Assembly: GCF_000006985.1 (NCBI RefSeq)
Contig: NC_002932.3
Location: forward strand, 519,501-583,500
Length of the DNA: 64,000 nucleotides
Source of the DNA: Chlorobaculum tepidum TLS
GTDB taxonomy: Bacteria; Bacteroidota; Chlorobiia; Chlorobiales; Chlorobiaceae
Direction of reading: 5' to 3'
The notes beneath the pieces are model-generated. The model was not told where the DNA came from, made no database searches, and saw only the letters and a list, made by a program, of their open reading frames with translations. Of this stretch, positions 18,957 to 27,134 are shown piece after piece (position 1 is the first letter of the stretch; each line of letters starts with the position of its first letter). The position numbers and the translations under genes are program-made.

Positions 18957-21089
18957 TCAAGACTTCGTTTCCGTTTCGGGGTTCTGCGTGCCATGAGACT
19001 CAGTGAGTATCGCTTTGATAGTGGCGGTAAATTCGGCGAGCTTGAACGGTTTGCTGATGAAATACCTCTCGTGTTCAGTATCCTCCTCGTCAAACAAGTT
19101 TATTTCCTGTGGAAAGCCGGACATAAAAATGGTTTTCAGATGAGGGGATATGGCGCGAAGTTTCCTTGAAAGCTCTTTGCCGTTCATTTCTGGCATGACT
19201 ACATCAGCCAGAAGCAGGTCAATTTTCTTTCCCGAATTTGCCACGATGTTGATCGCTTCGTTTGCCGAGGTTGTTGAAAGCACACGGTATCCCCTTTTTT
19301 CAAGAGCGGTTTTGACGATATAAAGGATCGCCTCATTATCATCGATTACCAGTATTGTCAGCTGATCACCATTACTGGTAGTATCTTTCCGCAGCCTCTT
19401 TCTGTCCGGCACGGTCGTTTCTTCAATCAAGGGCAGGTAAATCGTAAAGCGGCTTCCCTTGCCTGGAGTGCTTTCGCATTCGAGATAGCCGTTGTTCTGC
19501 GTGACGATACCATAAACGGTTGAAAGTCCCATGCCACTGCCATTTCCGACTTCTTTCGTGGTGAAAAAAGGTTCGAAGATGTGGGGAAGTACATTCTTGT
19601 CTATGCCACAGCCGTTGTCAATTACCGAAATCATGGCAAAATTGCCTGGAGTCTGGCAGGGATGGTTTGCATAGCAATCGGCGGGATACACTTTTATGCT
19701 TGAGGTTTCGATAATTACCGATCCCGTGCCATTGCTGGCTTCGCGCGCATTGGCGCACAGGCTTGTTAGCAACTGCTCGAACTGGGATGGGTCTATCAGA
19801 ATTTTTGCTCCATGACTACCGGGGCGTAGCTCGAGGTGTATCTTTTCCCCGATCAGTTTTTGCAACATCGGCACTTCGTCCTGAAGGGCTGTGTCCAGTT
19901 CTAAAATTTTTGGCAGGATCGTTTGTTTTCGCGCAAAGGCAAGCAATTGCTGTATCAGTTGGGCTGCGCGCATGGTTGAGTCGCGGATGTTCAGCAGATT
20001 TTCGACATATGGGCTTTTGTCATTCAATTCCTCGATGACTATTTCAGTATGTCCTAAAATGGTCGAAAGCATATTGTTGATGTCGTGGGCAATGCCACCT
20101 GCGAGACGGCCGATCGAATCCATGTTCTGTGTATGCTGCATGGCTTTCATCGTCTTTTGTGCTGAATCTTCAGCATGCTTTCGGGCAATGATATCCCATG
20201 CCACTCCGCTCAACTCGTTGAGCAGCTGGATGTCATTCTGGTCATAGTTGGCGGGCTTATTGCCGACTTCGAGAATTGCCATCACCTTGCCGTTGCGGAT
20301 GACCGGTACGATCAGCTCGCGTATGGCTTCCTTGTGCGATACTGATTTGCTGTTGCAGTGCCTCAGTGTTGCATGATCATTGTGGATTATTGCTCTCTTT
20401 TTCTGTAGGACGTCAGCTGGTGCTTTAAAGTTGATCACTATGGGATGTCTTGCATGGCCGCAGTTATCTTTTTTTGCGTTGCTCGAACAGGCGGATCTCA
20501 TAATCGACTGATCATCCGAGATCAGATCGAAAAATCCGAGTGTGCTGCCAGTCAGCCGTTCAGCCTCATCAAGCGTATAGGTGAGTAAATCCTCGGTCGA
20601 AGCGTTGTCAGCCATTTCGAGAAGATGGTGCCTGAATTCGGTCAGCGCCGCGAAATTGTAGCGTTCGCTATTGTCCTGTATGATGGCCAGGATCAGCGTT
20701 TTGTTTTCCAGGGGGATTGTGCCGAAGTTCAGCTCAACAAAAGAGAGTGTTCCGTCGGCTTTCCGGTGCATCGAGAAAAATCGGTCCTCTTTTTCTTCCG
20801 ACAGCTTTTTCAGCCAGGGGTGTTCATGTGCCCACGATGGTGCGTTAATCTCATCGATTTTCATCGAGCGGAGCTGGCTGACAGGCCATCCGTAAAATCT
20901 GGCTGCGGCCTGGTTGGCATCGACGATGCTGCCTGATTCAGCATCGATAAGCATCATTACAGCAGCATGGTTCTCAAAAATATTCTTGAAAAAATTATTG
21001 CCTTGGGGCGTGTCAACTGCGGGCATACCATCGGGTTGCGGTGATGGGGCCTGCTGTTCGTTTCTCTTATCAATACTGGGATCAGGCAT
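18957..21089 (-). CDS. PAS-GAF hybrid sensor histidine kinase/response regulator
   Basis: A 710-residue hybrid kinase without TM segments, so probably cytoplasmic. In order: PAS domain (about 35-155, with ANQAAARFYGWPVSQLRSMKI), GAF domain (about 165-320), HisKA with phospho-His in GGIAHDINNMLSTILG (about 340), HATPase_c with the N box NAREASNG, the G1 box NGCGID and the G2 box NGSGMGLSTVYGI, then a receiver domain (about 590-705) with phosphoacceptor Asp in LLADVVMPEMNG and the late Lys in ISKPF. The frame extends to a TTG at 21155, but the ATG at 21089 (MPDPSIDKRNE) is a better start. No cognate regulator lies nearby, so input and target are unknown. Confidence 0.92.
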   Translation of the reverse strand: MPDPSIDKRNEQQAPSPQPDGMPAVDTPQGNNFFKNIFENHAAVMMLIDAESGSIVDANQAAARFYGWPVSQLRSMKIDEINAPSWAHEHPWLKKLSEEKEDRFFSMHRKADGTLSFVELNFGTIPLENKTLILAIIQDNSERYNFAALTEFRHHLLEMADNASTEDLLTYTLDEAERLTGSTLGFFDLISDDQSIMRSACSSNAKKDNCGHARHPIVINFKAPADVLQKKRAIIHNDHATLRHCNSKSVSHKEAIRELIVPVIRNGKVMAILEVGNKPANYDQNDIQLLNELSGVAWDIIARKHAEDSAQKTMKAMQHTQNMDSIGRLAGGIAHDINNMLSTILGHTEIVIEELNDKSPYVENLLNIRDSTMRAAQLIQQLLAFARKQTILPKILELDTALQDEVPMLQKLIGEKIHLELRPGSHGAKILIDPSQFEQLLTSLCANAREASNGTGSVIIETSSIKVYPADCYANHPCQTPGNFAMISVIDNGCGIDKNVLPHIFEPFFTTKEVGNGSGMGLSTVYGIVTQNNGYLECESTPGKGSRFTIYLPLIEETTVPDRKRLRKDTTSNGDQLTILVIDDNEAILYIVKTALEKRGYRVLSTTSANEAINIVANSGKKIDLLLADVVMPEMNGKELSRKLRAISPHLKTIFMSGFPQEINLFDEEDTEHERYFISKPFKLAEFTATIKAILTESHGTQNPETETKS

Positions 21090-21305
21090 GGCAAGGGATA
21101 CTTTTTTGCAAAAAGGGGATTGATAACGCCGGATGCAAAACCATTTATGCTCCAATGATACCTATTTTTTTTGATAAATGTATAGCGCTATATCAATTAT
21201 AACCTTTCACGGAGTTTCGTTCAGATCCCAATCTGCCTTTTTTATTTGTGTTATGGATTGATTACAATTAAAAACAAATTTTCGTTATTGACGAACCCTG
21301 AACCT

Positions 21306-21989
21306 ATGAGAGCAGTACTACTGGTCAGCGGCGGGATGGATAGCCTGGTGGCTACCGCGCTGGCGCATCGTGAGGGACTCGAGCTGGCGGCCATGCATGT
21401 CAATTACGGGCAGCGGACGTGGCAGAAGGAGCTCGAGTGTTTCCGGCAGATTTGTGTCCATTACGGCATCGTTGACCGGCTCGAGGTCGATGCCATGTTC
21501 CTCAGCGCCATCGGCGGCTCGTCGCTGACCGACGCCACGATTCCCGTTGGTCCGGCTGACCTCGCGGGCACCGATATTCCAACCAGTTACGTGCCTTTCC
21601 GCAATGCCAACTTCCTCTCGATGGCCGTGAGCTGGTCGGAGGTGATCGGCGCGAACCGCATCTACATCGGCGCGGTCGAGGAGGATTCGTCGGGCTATCC
21701 CGATTGCCGCAAGGTGTTTTACGACGCTTTCAACCAGGTGATCGAACACGGTACGCGCCCTGAAACCCGCATTGAAATCGTGACGCCGCTTATCGCCATG
21801 AGCAAGGCGGAGATCGTCCGGCGCGGCATGGAACTCGATGCGCCGTTTCACTTTAGCTGGTCGTGCTACAAAAGCGAGGGCAAGGCGTGCGGCGTGTGCG
21901 ACAGTTGCGCCCGGCGCTTGCGGGCTTTTGCTTCGGTTGGTATGGACGACCCTGTCGAGTACGAAGTCAGACCGAATTATCTGCAATAA
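21306..21989 (+). CDS. queC: 7-cyano-7-deazaguanine synthase QueC
   Basis: QueC turns 7-carboxy-7-deazaguanine into preQ0 with ATP and ammonia, a step toward queuosine in tRNA. The 227-residue protein starts [18 protein letters not shown], whose SGGMDS is the PP-loop ATP site. The C-terminal [14 protein letters not shown] has zinc-binding Cys residues. The start at 21306 is chosen because the PP-loop follows directly; the frame is open to 21246. It leads a forward run with the CPBP protease 20 bases downstream. QueA, a later enzyme of the same pathway, is at 33809-34831. Confidence 0.95.
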   Translation: MRAVLLVSGGMDSLVATALAHREGLELAAMHVNYGQRTWQKELECFRQICVHYGIVDRLEVDAMFLSAIGGSSLTDATIPVGPADLAGTDIPTSYVPFRNANFLSMAVSWSEVIGANRIYIGAVEEDSSGYPDCRKVFYDAFNQVIEHGTRPETRIEIVTPLIAMSKAEIVRRGMELDAPFHFSWSCYKSEGKACGVCDSCARRLRAFASVGMDDPVEYEVRPNYLQ

Positions 21990-22009
21990 CTAAGAAGCCC
22001 TGATGTTCC

Positions 22010-22711
22010 ATGGAAAAGGCATATTCGATTGATTCCGGTTCTGCTTCGCTGAACGAGCGTTTCAAACTCGCGTTCGGGCTGACGGCTCTCATCTGGATCA
22101 CCGGCCTTGTCGGTCATTTCACCCCGCTGAAGGAGTGGCCCGCGCTAGTGCTCTACGTTGTCGGTGGCATGGGCGTTGTCGTCTGGCGCGGTGCGAGCAA
22201 AGGCGAGTGGGTCGAAATGTACCTCGCGGGCGGGGATCTGAAAAAATCCCTGAAGTGGGGTGGCATCGCTGGCGGCATCCTTTTCGTGCTCGACCTTGTC
22301 AACACGGTGATCTACTACTCGAAAGGCGCGCCGCCGATGGTTGACATGCTTGGCATTCTGGTCAACATGAATTTTCTTTTTCTTTTCCCGATTCTCGTGC
22401 TCGCCGAGGAGTTCCTGTGGCGTGGGCTTATGCTCTCATCGATGGTCGAGAAAGGATTCAATCCCCACCTGAGTGTTTTCGTGACTGCCCTGTGCTACGT
22501 CCTGAACCACTACGCTGTTGCGCCGGTCGGCATGTACGAGCGCGGGCTGATGGCGATGATGGCTTTTCCGATTGGCATTCTTGGCGGTTATATTGTGCTC
22601 AAATCGAAGAACGTCTGGGGAAGCGTACTGGTACACATGATTACCATGTTTTCGATGGTGCTCGATATTTTTGTCATCCCCAATGTGGTGCCTTCACTAT
22701 TTCATCTATGA
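22010..22711 (+). CDS. CPBP family intramembrane glutamic protease
   Basis: A 233-residue membrane protein with about six to eight TM helices and the CPBP (Rce1-like, Abi) catalytic motifs. Motif 1 is EEFLWRGL (Glu-Glu-x-x-x-Arg, about 127-134), motif 2 has the His in VLNHYAV (about 168) and motif 3 the His in VLVHMITM (about 211). Families with these motifs cut prenylated or membrane substrates; in bacteria targets are mostly unknown. The stop overlaps the trpA start by four bases (ATGA), which suggests translational coupling. No CAAX-type substrate is visible nearby. Confidence 0.87.
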   Translation: MEKAYSIDSGSASLNERFKLAFGLTALIWITGLVGHFTPLKEWPALVLYVVGGMGVVVWRGASKGEWVEMYLAGGDLKKSLKWGGIAGGILFVLDLVNTVIYYSKGAPPMVDMLGILVNMNFLFLFPILVLAEEFLWRGLMLSSMVEKGFNPHLSVFVTALCYVLNHYAVAPVGMYERGLMAMMAFPIGILGGYIVLKSKNVWGSVLVHMITMFSMVLDIFVIPNVVPSLFHL

Positions 22712-23511
22712 AAGAGAACCGAATTACCCGGCTGGTGAAGCAGGACAAGAAGCTGCTCATCGCCTATTATATGCCTGAATTTCCCGTGCCGGGCGCTACT
22801 TTGCCTGTGCTTGAAGCGTTGCAGGAGAGCGGGGTCGATCTCATCGAGCTCGGTATGCCCTACTCCGATCCCATTGGCGACGGGTCGGTGATCCAGGACG
22901 CGGCGCACAAGGCGATCAGCCATGGCGTGCATGTTGGCAGCATCTTCGAGCTGGTCAGAAGAGCGCGCAATGGCGAGGGGTGCAAGAAGATCACCACGCC
23001 GATTCTGCTTATGGGTTACTGCAATCCGCTCATCGCCTACGGCGGCGACTGTTTCATGGCCGATGCGGTGAAGGCGGGCGTGGATGGGTTGCTGATTCCC
23101 GACCTGCCGCCCGAGGAGTCGGAGGATTTCCTCGAACGCGCCAAACACTTCGGCCTGTCGGTGATCTACCTCATTTCGCCGGTGACGCCGCCTGACCGTA
23201 TCGAGCTGATCGACAGCATGTCCACCGACTTTTCGTATTGCCTCGCGGTTAACGCCACCACCGGGACCGGCAAGCTCGACGTTGCAGGCATGGACGAGAA
23301 GATCGCCGAGTATCTAAAGCGCGTGCGGCAGCACACGAAAAAGAAGTTCGTCGTCGGCTTTGGCATCAAGGATCGCGAGCGTGTGCGCAAGATGTGGGAG
23401 CTGGCCGACGGCGCGGTGGTCGGCTCGGCGCTGCTGCAACACGTCGCCACAGCGAAAACCCCCGAAGAGACTGCGGAGCTGGCCGCCGGGTTCTGGAAAT
23501 CGCTGCGGTGA
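22708..23511 (+). CDS. trpA: Tryptophan synthase alpha chain
   Basis: TrpA cleaves indole-3-glycerol phosphate to indole, which it passes to TrpB. The 267-residue TIM barrel has the signature LIELGMPYSDPIGDGSVIQ (catalytic Glu and Asp, about 48-66) and the phosphate-binding VGFGIKDRERV near the end (about 214). It starts by overlapping the CPBP gene and lies in the queC run instead of a trp operon. TrpB is at 7530-8732. The frame opens further upstream, but the overlapping ATG at 22708 gives a normal TrpA N-terminus. Confidence 0.96.
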   Translation: MKENRITRLVKQDKKLLIAYYMPEFPVPGATLPVLEALQESGVDLIELGMPYSDPIGDGSVIQDAAHKAISHGVHVGSIFELVRRARNGEGCKKITTPILLMGYCNPLIAYGGDCFMADAVKAGVDGLLIPDLPPEESEDFLERAKHFGLSVIYLISPVTPPDRIELIDSMSTDFSYCLAVNATTGTGKLDVAGMDEKIAEYLKRVRQHTKKKFVVGFGIKDRERVRKMWELADGAVVGSALLQHVATAKTPEETAELAAGFWKSLR

Positions 23512-23572
23512 TCCACGTGGCGGAATCCCTTCCAGTGCTCCGCCATTTCCAAGCACTTCGATTCTTTCAACC

Positions 23573-24607
23573 ATGCAAGCATCGGGCAAAACCACACCGG
23601 CGGTGACGGTTATCATTCCGCATCTCAGGAACCGCCCGACGCTCGATGCCTGCCTCGATGCTCTTCGCAAAACTACCTTCCGCGACTTCGCCGTGCTCGT
23701 CGTCGATAACGGCGGCGACGCATCTGATCTCGCGGGTCTCGAATCCTGCTATCCCGAAATCTCGGTTCTCCACCTGCCCGAAAACGCCGGATATGCTGGT
23801 GGCTGCAACGCGGGTCTGAAACTTGTGATTTCGCCGTATGTCGTTTTTTTGAATGATGATACCGTCGTCGAGCCGGAGTGGCTTGGTTGCCTCGTCGAGG
23901 CGGCGGAATGCGATCCGCAAATTGCCGCGTTGCAGCCGAAGATTCTTTCCCTGCCAGAGCATCGGCAGGGCCGGCGAGTGTTCGATTACGCCGGAGCAGC
24001 AGGCGGGCTGATCGACCGGCTCGGATTTCCGTATTGTCTTGGTCGAAGCTTCGGCGGGCGGGAGGTGGACGCTGGGCAGTACGACGAGATGTGCGACATT
24101 TTCTGGGCGTCGGGTGTGGCGCTCTTCGTGCAGCGTGAGGTGGCCGAAAAGCTCGGCGGCTTCGAGACGGAATTTTTCATGCACATGGAGGAGATCGATC
24201 TCTGCTGGCGGATGCTACTGGCGGGCTACCGGGTGCGGTCAGTGCCACAATCGGTGGTGTGGCATGAGGGCGGCGCGTCGCTCTCGGAAGGTTCGCCGCT
24301 GAAGGTCTACTACAACCACCGCAACGCCATGCTTACGCTGCTGCGCAACCGGAGCACCGTGCCGCTCGTGCTGCTGCTGCCACTGCGTATAGCGCTCGAA
24401 GCGGCGGCAGTGCTCTATTATCTCGCGGGTGGAAAAGCTGGAGTGATGCGGGCTGGGCAGGTGGCGCGGGCGTTCGCCGATGTGCTGCGGAGATTGCCGG
24501 AAACCCTCCGGCAGCGGCGGGAAATTCAGCGGTCGAGACGCGTCAGCGACCGGGAGCTTTTCCGCAATACGCCGCTCTCGATTTTCCTTCCGCGTCGTCC
24601 AGATTAG
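23573..24607 (+). CDS. Glycosyltransferase family 2 (rhamnosyltransferase-like)
   Basis: A 344-residue GT-A glycosyltransferase. The N-terminal VTVIIPHLRNRPTLDACLDAL, the nucleotide-sugar loop AGYAGGCNAGL (about 77-87) and the DXD-like NDDTVVEPEWL (about 98) mark family 2; the later MEEIDLCWRMLLAGY (about 204) carries the typical ED-type acceptor motif. A hydrophobic stretch near 258-280 (VPLVLLLPLRIALEAAAVLYY) suggests membrane association. It likely adds a sugar to a lipid-linked glycan. It follows trpA by 61 bases, and its stop overlaps the stop of the SRPBCC gene on the other strand. Confidence 0.88.
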   Translation: MQASGKTTPAVTVIIPHLRNRPTLDACLDALRKTTFRDFAVLVVDNGGDASDLAGLESCYPEISVLHLPENAGYAGGCNAGLKLVISPYVVFLNDDTVVEPEWLGCLVEAAECDPQIAALQPKILSLPEHRQGRRVFDYAGAAGGLIDRLGFPYCLGRSFGGREVDAGQYDEMCDIFWASGVALFVQREVAEKLGGFETEFFMHMEEIDLCWRMLLAGYRVRSVPQSVVWHEGGASLSEGSPLKVYYNHRNAMLTLLRNRSTVPLVLLLPLRIALEAAAVLYYLAGGKAGVMRAGQVARAFADVLRRLPETLRQRREIQRSRRVSDRELFRNTPLSIFLPRRPD

Positions 24608-25137
24608 CCTTTGGCCCGCGCTTCGCAGTAGCTTCTGATTGCTCTCAGGATGGTCGGCAGATCCTGGCTCTGCACGAAACTCACCACGAACTGCGGTGCG
24701 AAAAAGTCCGGCTTGATCTCCGCCTGGTAGCTCAACAGCGTGGCGTGACCGTTCTTGCCCTCGACCGCTTCGAGTTGCCACTCGCCTTCATAGACCTGAA
24801 AATCTCCGCCGATCTGCGAAAACCAGAGATGTTCGGGAAAAACCTCCTCGACTTTGAGCGTGAAGTTCACCGTTTTCTCGAAAATGAAAATGCCCGATTT
24901 GCCCGACTGCGCGATGATCCTGGTCTGGTTGTTGGTTTCCAGCAGACGGCTTGAGATAACTTTGGGCATCGTTTCGTGAAGGTGGTCGTAATCGGTCAGC
25001 ATCCGCCACACCACCGGCGGTTCTGCCTCGACGAATACGCTGCCCTTCGCCCCGATCACCCCATCCGGCAGCCAGTTGAGATCAATGAGAATCTCGCCTT
25101 GCATAACCCTTGCGCGTTTTTCCGGAGAGAGCGTCAT
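24604..25137 (-). CDS. SRPBCC (START-like) superfamily protein
   Basis: A 177-residue protein of the polyketide cyclase/SRPBCC helix-grip fold, which binds hydrophobic ligands. The pattern GSVFVEAEPPVVWRMLTDYDHL (split: VEAEPPVVWRMLTDYDHL, about 36-53) and the later LPTILRAIRSYCEARAKG C-terminal helix are typical of the cyclase/dehydrase type. The ATG at 25137 (MTLSPEKRARV) begins just before the domain; a longer frame upstream to 25515 reads through a broken HAD gene and is not used. It is convergent with, and overlaps, the glycosyltransferase by three to four bases. Ligand unknown. Confidence 0.82.
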   Translation of the reverse strand: MTLSPEKRARVMQGEILIDLNWLPDGVIGAKGSVFVEAEPPVVWRMLTDYDHLHETMPKVISSRLLETNNQTRIIAQSGKSGIFIFEKTVNFTLKVEEVFPEHLWFSQIGGDFQVYEGEWQLEAVEGKNGHATLLSYQAEIKPDFFAPQFVVSFVQSQDLPTILRAIRSYCEARAKG

Positions 25138-25249
25138 GGCTGAAGAGGTTTGATTGCGAGGCCTTTCTCTCAATGTATCTCTCTTATCATTGCTCCGCAA
25201 TGTTTTGTCAATATCGCACAGGCCCTCTTTGAGAAAGAGGTTATGCTTG

Positions 25250-25358
25250 GCTTCAGCTTTATCGCTTGCAAAAACTTCGAGCATCGACACCACAGCCCGT
25301 GCGTATCGATCAGCGTGCCGTAAACATCGAATGCAAGGATTGTTGGTGGCGTGTGCAT
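25250..25358 (-). pseudogene. Remnant of HAD haloacid dehalogenase (frameshifted N-terminus)
   Basis: The minus strand from 25358 reads MHTPPTILAFDVYGTLIDTHG, the exact N-terminal motif of a type II haloacid dehalogenase with its nucleophile Asp. After the HG at about 25296 the frame breaks; one base over, it continues AVVSMLEVFASDKAEA, which fits the next helix of that family. Soon after, homology ends, and the SRPBCC gene follows. So this is an N-terminal stub of about 40 codons with a frameshift and a large deletion. It is not expressed as a working enzyme. Confidence 0.75.
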
Positions 25359-25379
25359 GGGGGTTGTCAAGCTCGTGTC

Positions 25380-26771
25380 TCAATCCCCGGCGTTTACTGG
25401 CTCGGCGTGGACGATGATTCTGGATGTTTCGGGAATATCCCGGTAGATCAGGCATTCGAGGCGGCTGGTGAGCGGGTGGACGTCGGCGAGCACAGTGTTG
25501 TCGTCGAAGCCGCAATGCAGCGTGATGCAGAGTTTGTTGTAGCTCAAAACGTGGATTTTAAGGGCGTGCACGTTGAGGATGCCGGGAATCGTGCTGGCCG
25601 CTTGCCGGATGAGGGCAGTGATTCTCGCTTCGTTTTCGGGGTCGGCAGGCTGGACATTGCGTTCTTCGCTGTTGATCGGATCGAGATGGATGCAGAGGTC
25701 GATCTCTTCGTTGAATTCCCGGTGCAGCTCATTTTCAAGCTCCGTTACAGCGTCGTGCGCCTGCCTGATGGTCAGGCGACTGTCGACCTCGACGTCGAAG
25801 GTGATCTGCTTGTGGTCGCCCGAGAGCGAGGTGAGTATGTTGTGCGCGTGCAGGCCGTGGTTCAGGCCGATGGTGTGAATCCGCTCGGTGACGGTTTCGC
25901 TGTCGAGCACCACCGGTCGCGCGTTGACCGTGATGTCGCTGTCGGGAAGCGCTGCCTTCAGCCGCTGTTCGACTCCGGCGCAGATGGCCACAACTTTTTC
26001 CTGCGGCAAGGTGCGGCTGACCGAGATGGTGAGGTCGATAAAGACGAACGGTCCTCCGGCAGGTTTGATTCGCATCTTGTTGATGCCGATGACGCCCGGC
26101 GCATTCACGACGATCTCTTCGATCTGTTCGGAGAGTCCCTCGGGAGCGGTGTCAATCAGGACGTCAATGGTTTTCCGGCCCAGCTCCCATGCAGCCTTGC
26201 CGACCAGCACCGCCACAAAAATACCCGCGACAGCGTCCGCCCAGTGCATGCCAAGCGCGACGAAGCCAAGTCCCGCGAGCACCACCGCCGAGGAGACGAT
26301 GTCGGAGGTGAAGTGCAGCGCGTCGGCTTCGAGGGCCTGGCTTTTGGTCTCTTTGGCCACTTTTTTCAGGGCGGAAGCTCTCGATATATCCACAATGATC
26401 GAGATAATGATAACGGCGATAGCGTACCAGGTGACTTCGATCTCCGTTGTGCCGGAAAGGAGTCGCGTCACGGCCTCATAGATAATCCAGACCGAGGTGA
26501 GTATCAGCAGGCCGGTTTCGATGAGTGCGCTGACGCTTTCGATTTTGGTGTGTCCGTAGTGGTGCTTTTTATCCGCCGGTTTGTCGCTGATTCTGACGGC
26601 GAACCAGGTCAGTGCCGCTGCGCCGAAATCTATCGCCGAGTGCGCGGCCTCGGAGAGGATGCCGATGCTGCCGGTCATGAGACCGACCACGAGTTTCATC
26701 GCTGTCAACAACAGGCTCGCCGCGACCGAACTGAGGGCGACATGTTGCTTTTTCTCTTCGTGGTTGCTCAT
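25380..26771 (-). CDS. Cation diffusion facilitator transporter with extended C-terminus
   Basis: A CDF metal/proton antiporter that exports divalent cations such as Zn2+ or Fe2+. From ATG 26771 (MSNHEEKKQH) it is 463 residues, well above the usual 300. The six-TM domain (about 10-205) has the two metal-site motifs SEAAHSAIDFGAA (HxxxD in TM2) and ALEADALHFTSDIV (HxxxD in TM5). A cytoplasmic dimerisation domain follows (about 210-285), then two more stretches with the same look (about 290-370 with HGLHAHNILTSLSGDHKQ, and about 375-463 with ILNVHALKIHVLSYNK). Repeated cytoplasmic domains suggest extra metal sensing. The frame is open upstream to 26849, but without family similarity there. Confidence 0.9.
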   Translation of the reverse strand: MSNHEEKKQHVALSSVAASLLLTAMKLVVGLMTGSIGILSEAAHSAIDFGAAALTWFAVRISDKPADKKHHYGHTKIESVSALIETGLLILTSVWIIYEAVTRLLSGTTEIEVTWYAIAVIIISIIVDISRASALKKVAKETKSQALEADALHFTSDIVSSAVVLAGLGFVALGMHWADAVAGIFVAVLVGKAAWELGRKTIDVLIDTAPEGLSEQIEEIVVNAPGVIGINKMRIKPAGGPFVFIDLTISVSRTLPQEKVVAICAGVEQRLKAALPDSDITVNARPVVLDSETVTERIHTIGLNHGLHAHNILTSLSGDHKQITFDVEVDSRLTIRQAHDAVTELENELHREFNEEIDLCIHLDPINSEERNVQPADPENEARITALIRQAASTIPGILNVHALKIHVLSYNKLCITLHCGFDDNTVLADVHPLTSRLECLIYRDIPETSRIIVHAEPVNAGD

Positions 26772-27134
26772 CGGGTTAACGGGTGGAATTCCGGCTGATG
26801 GTGAATGTTGCAAGTTGACCGAACATAACGATTTGCTGCAAAATGGCAATCACCGTTTCTGGTGATTTCGACGGGGAGGCTGTCAGACTTCATCATGGCT
26901 TCTGTCGTCATCGCGAGCCTCCCGTATCCGGTTGGATACCGCGCATGAACCGTGAATATGATTATCTATCCCGCGAAAAACCCTGTTCTTCTCGATCGTA
27001 GGGGCGGGTTTTGTGCCCGCCCTTTTGCGTCAAAACGACGATGATTATTCAATCACAATCATTACATGAAGTATAATCGCGATGACCAGTTTCCGTCATT
27101 TTTCTCTTGGCACCCCACGGGTTTGGCGCAATGT
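26772..27134. other. Intergenic stretch with a GC hairpin
   Basis: No gene is supported here. It holds the CDF promoter side and the GGGCGGG/CCCGCCC hairpin at 27002-27022, listed separately. The rest is unremarkable. Confidence 0.5.
27002..27026 (+). repeat. GC-rich palindromic repeat element
   Basis: GGGCGGG TTTTGTG CCCGCCC followed by TTTT. The half-unit TAGGGGCGGGTT appears again at 38858-38870. The look is that of a short interspersed palindromic element of this genome; it could also end transcription on the plus strand. Confidence 0.5.

Noticed and set aside
25266-26798. 510-codon plus-strand frame antisense to the CDF gene
   Set aside because: Asp/Arg-rich shadow translation; the CDF frame on the other strand has real TM and metal motifs.
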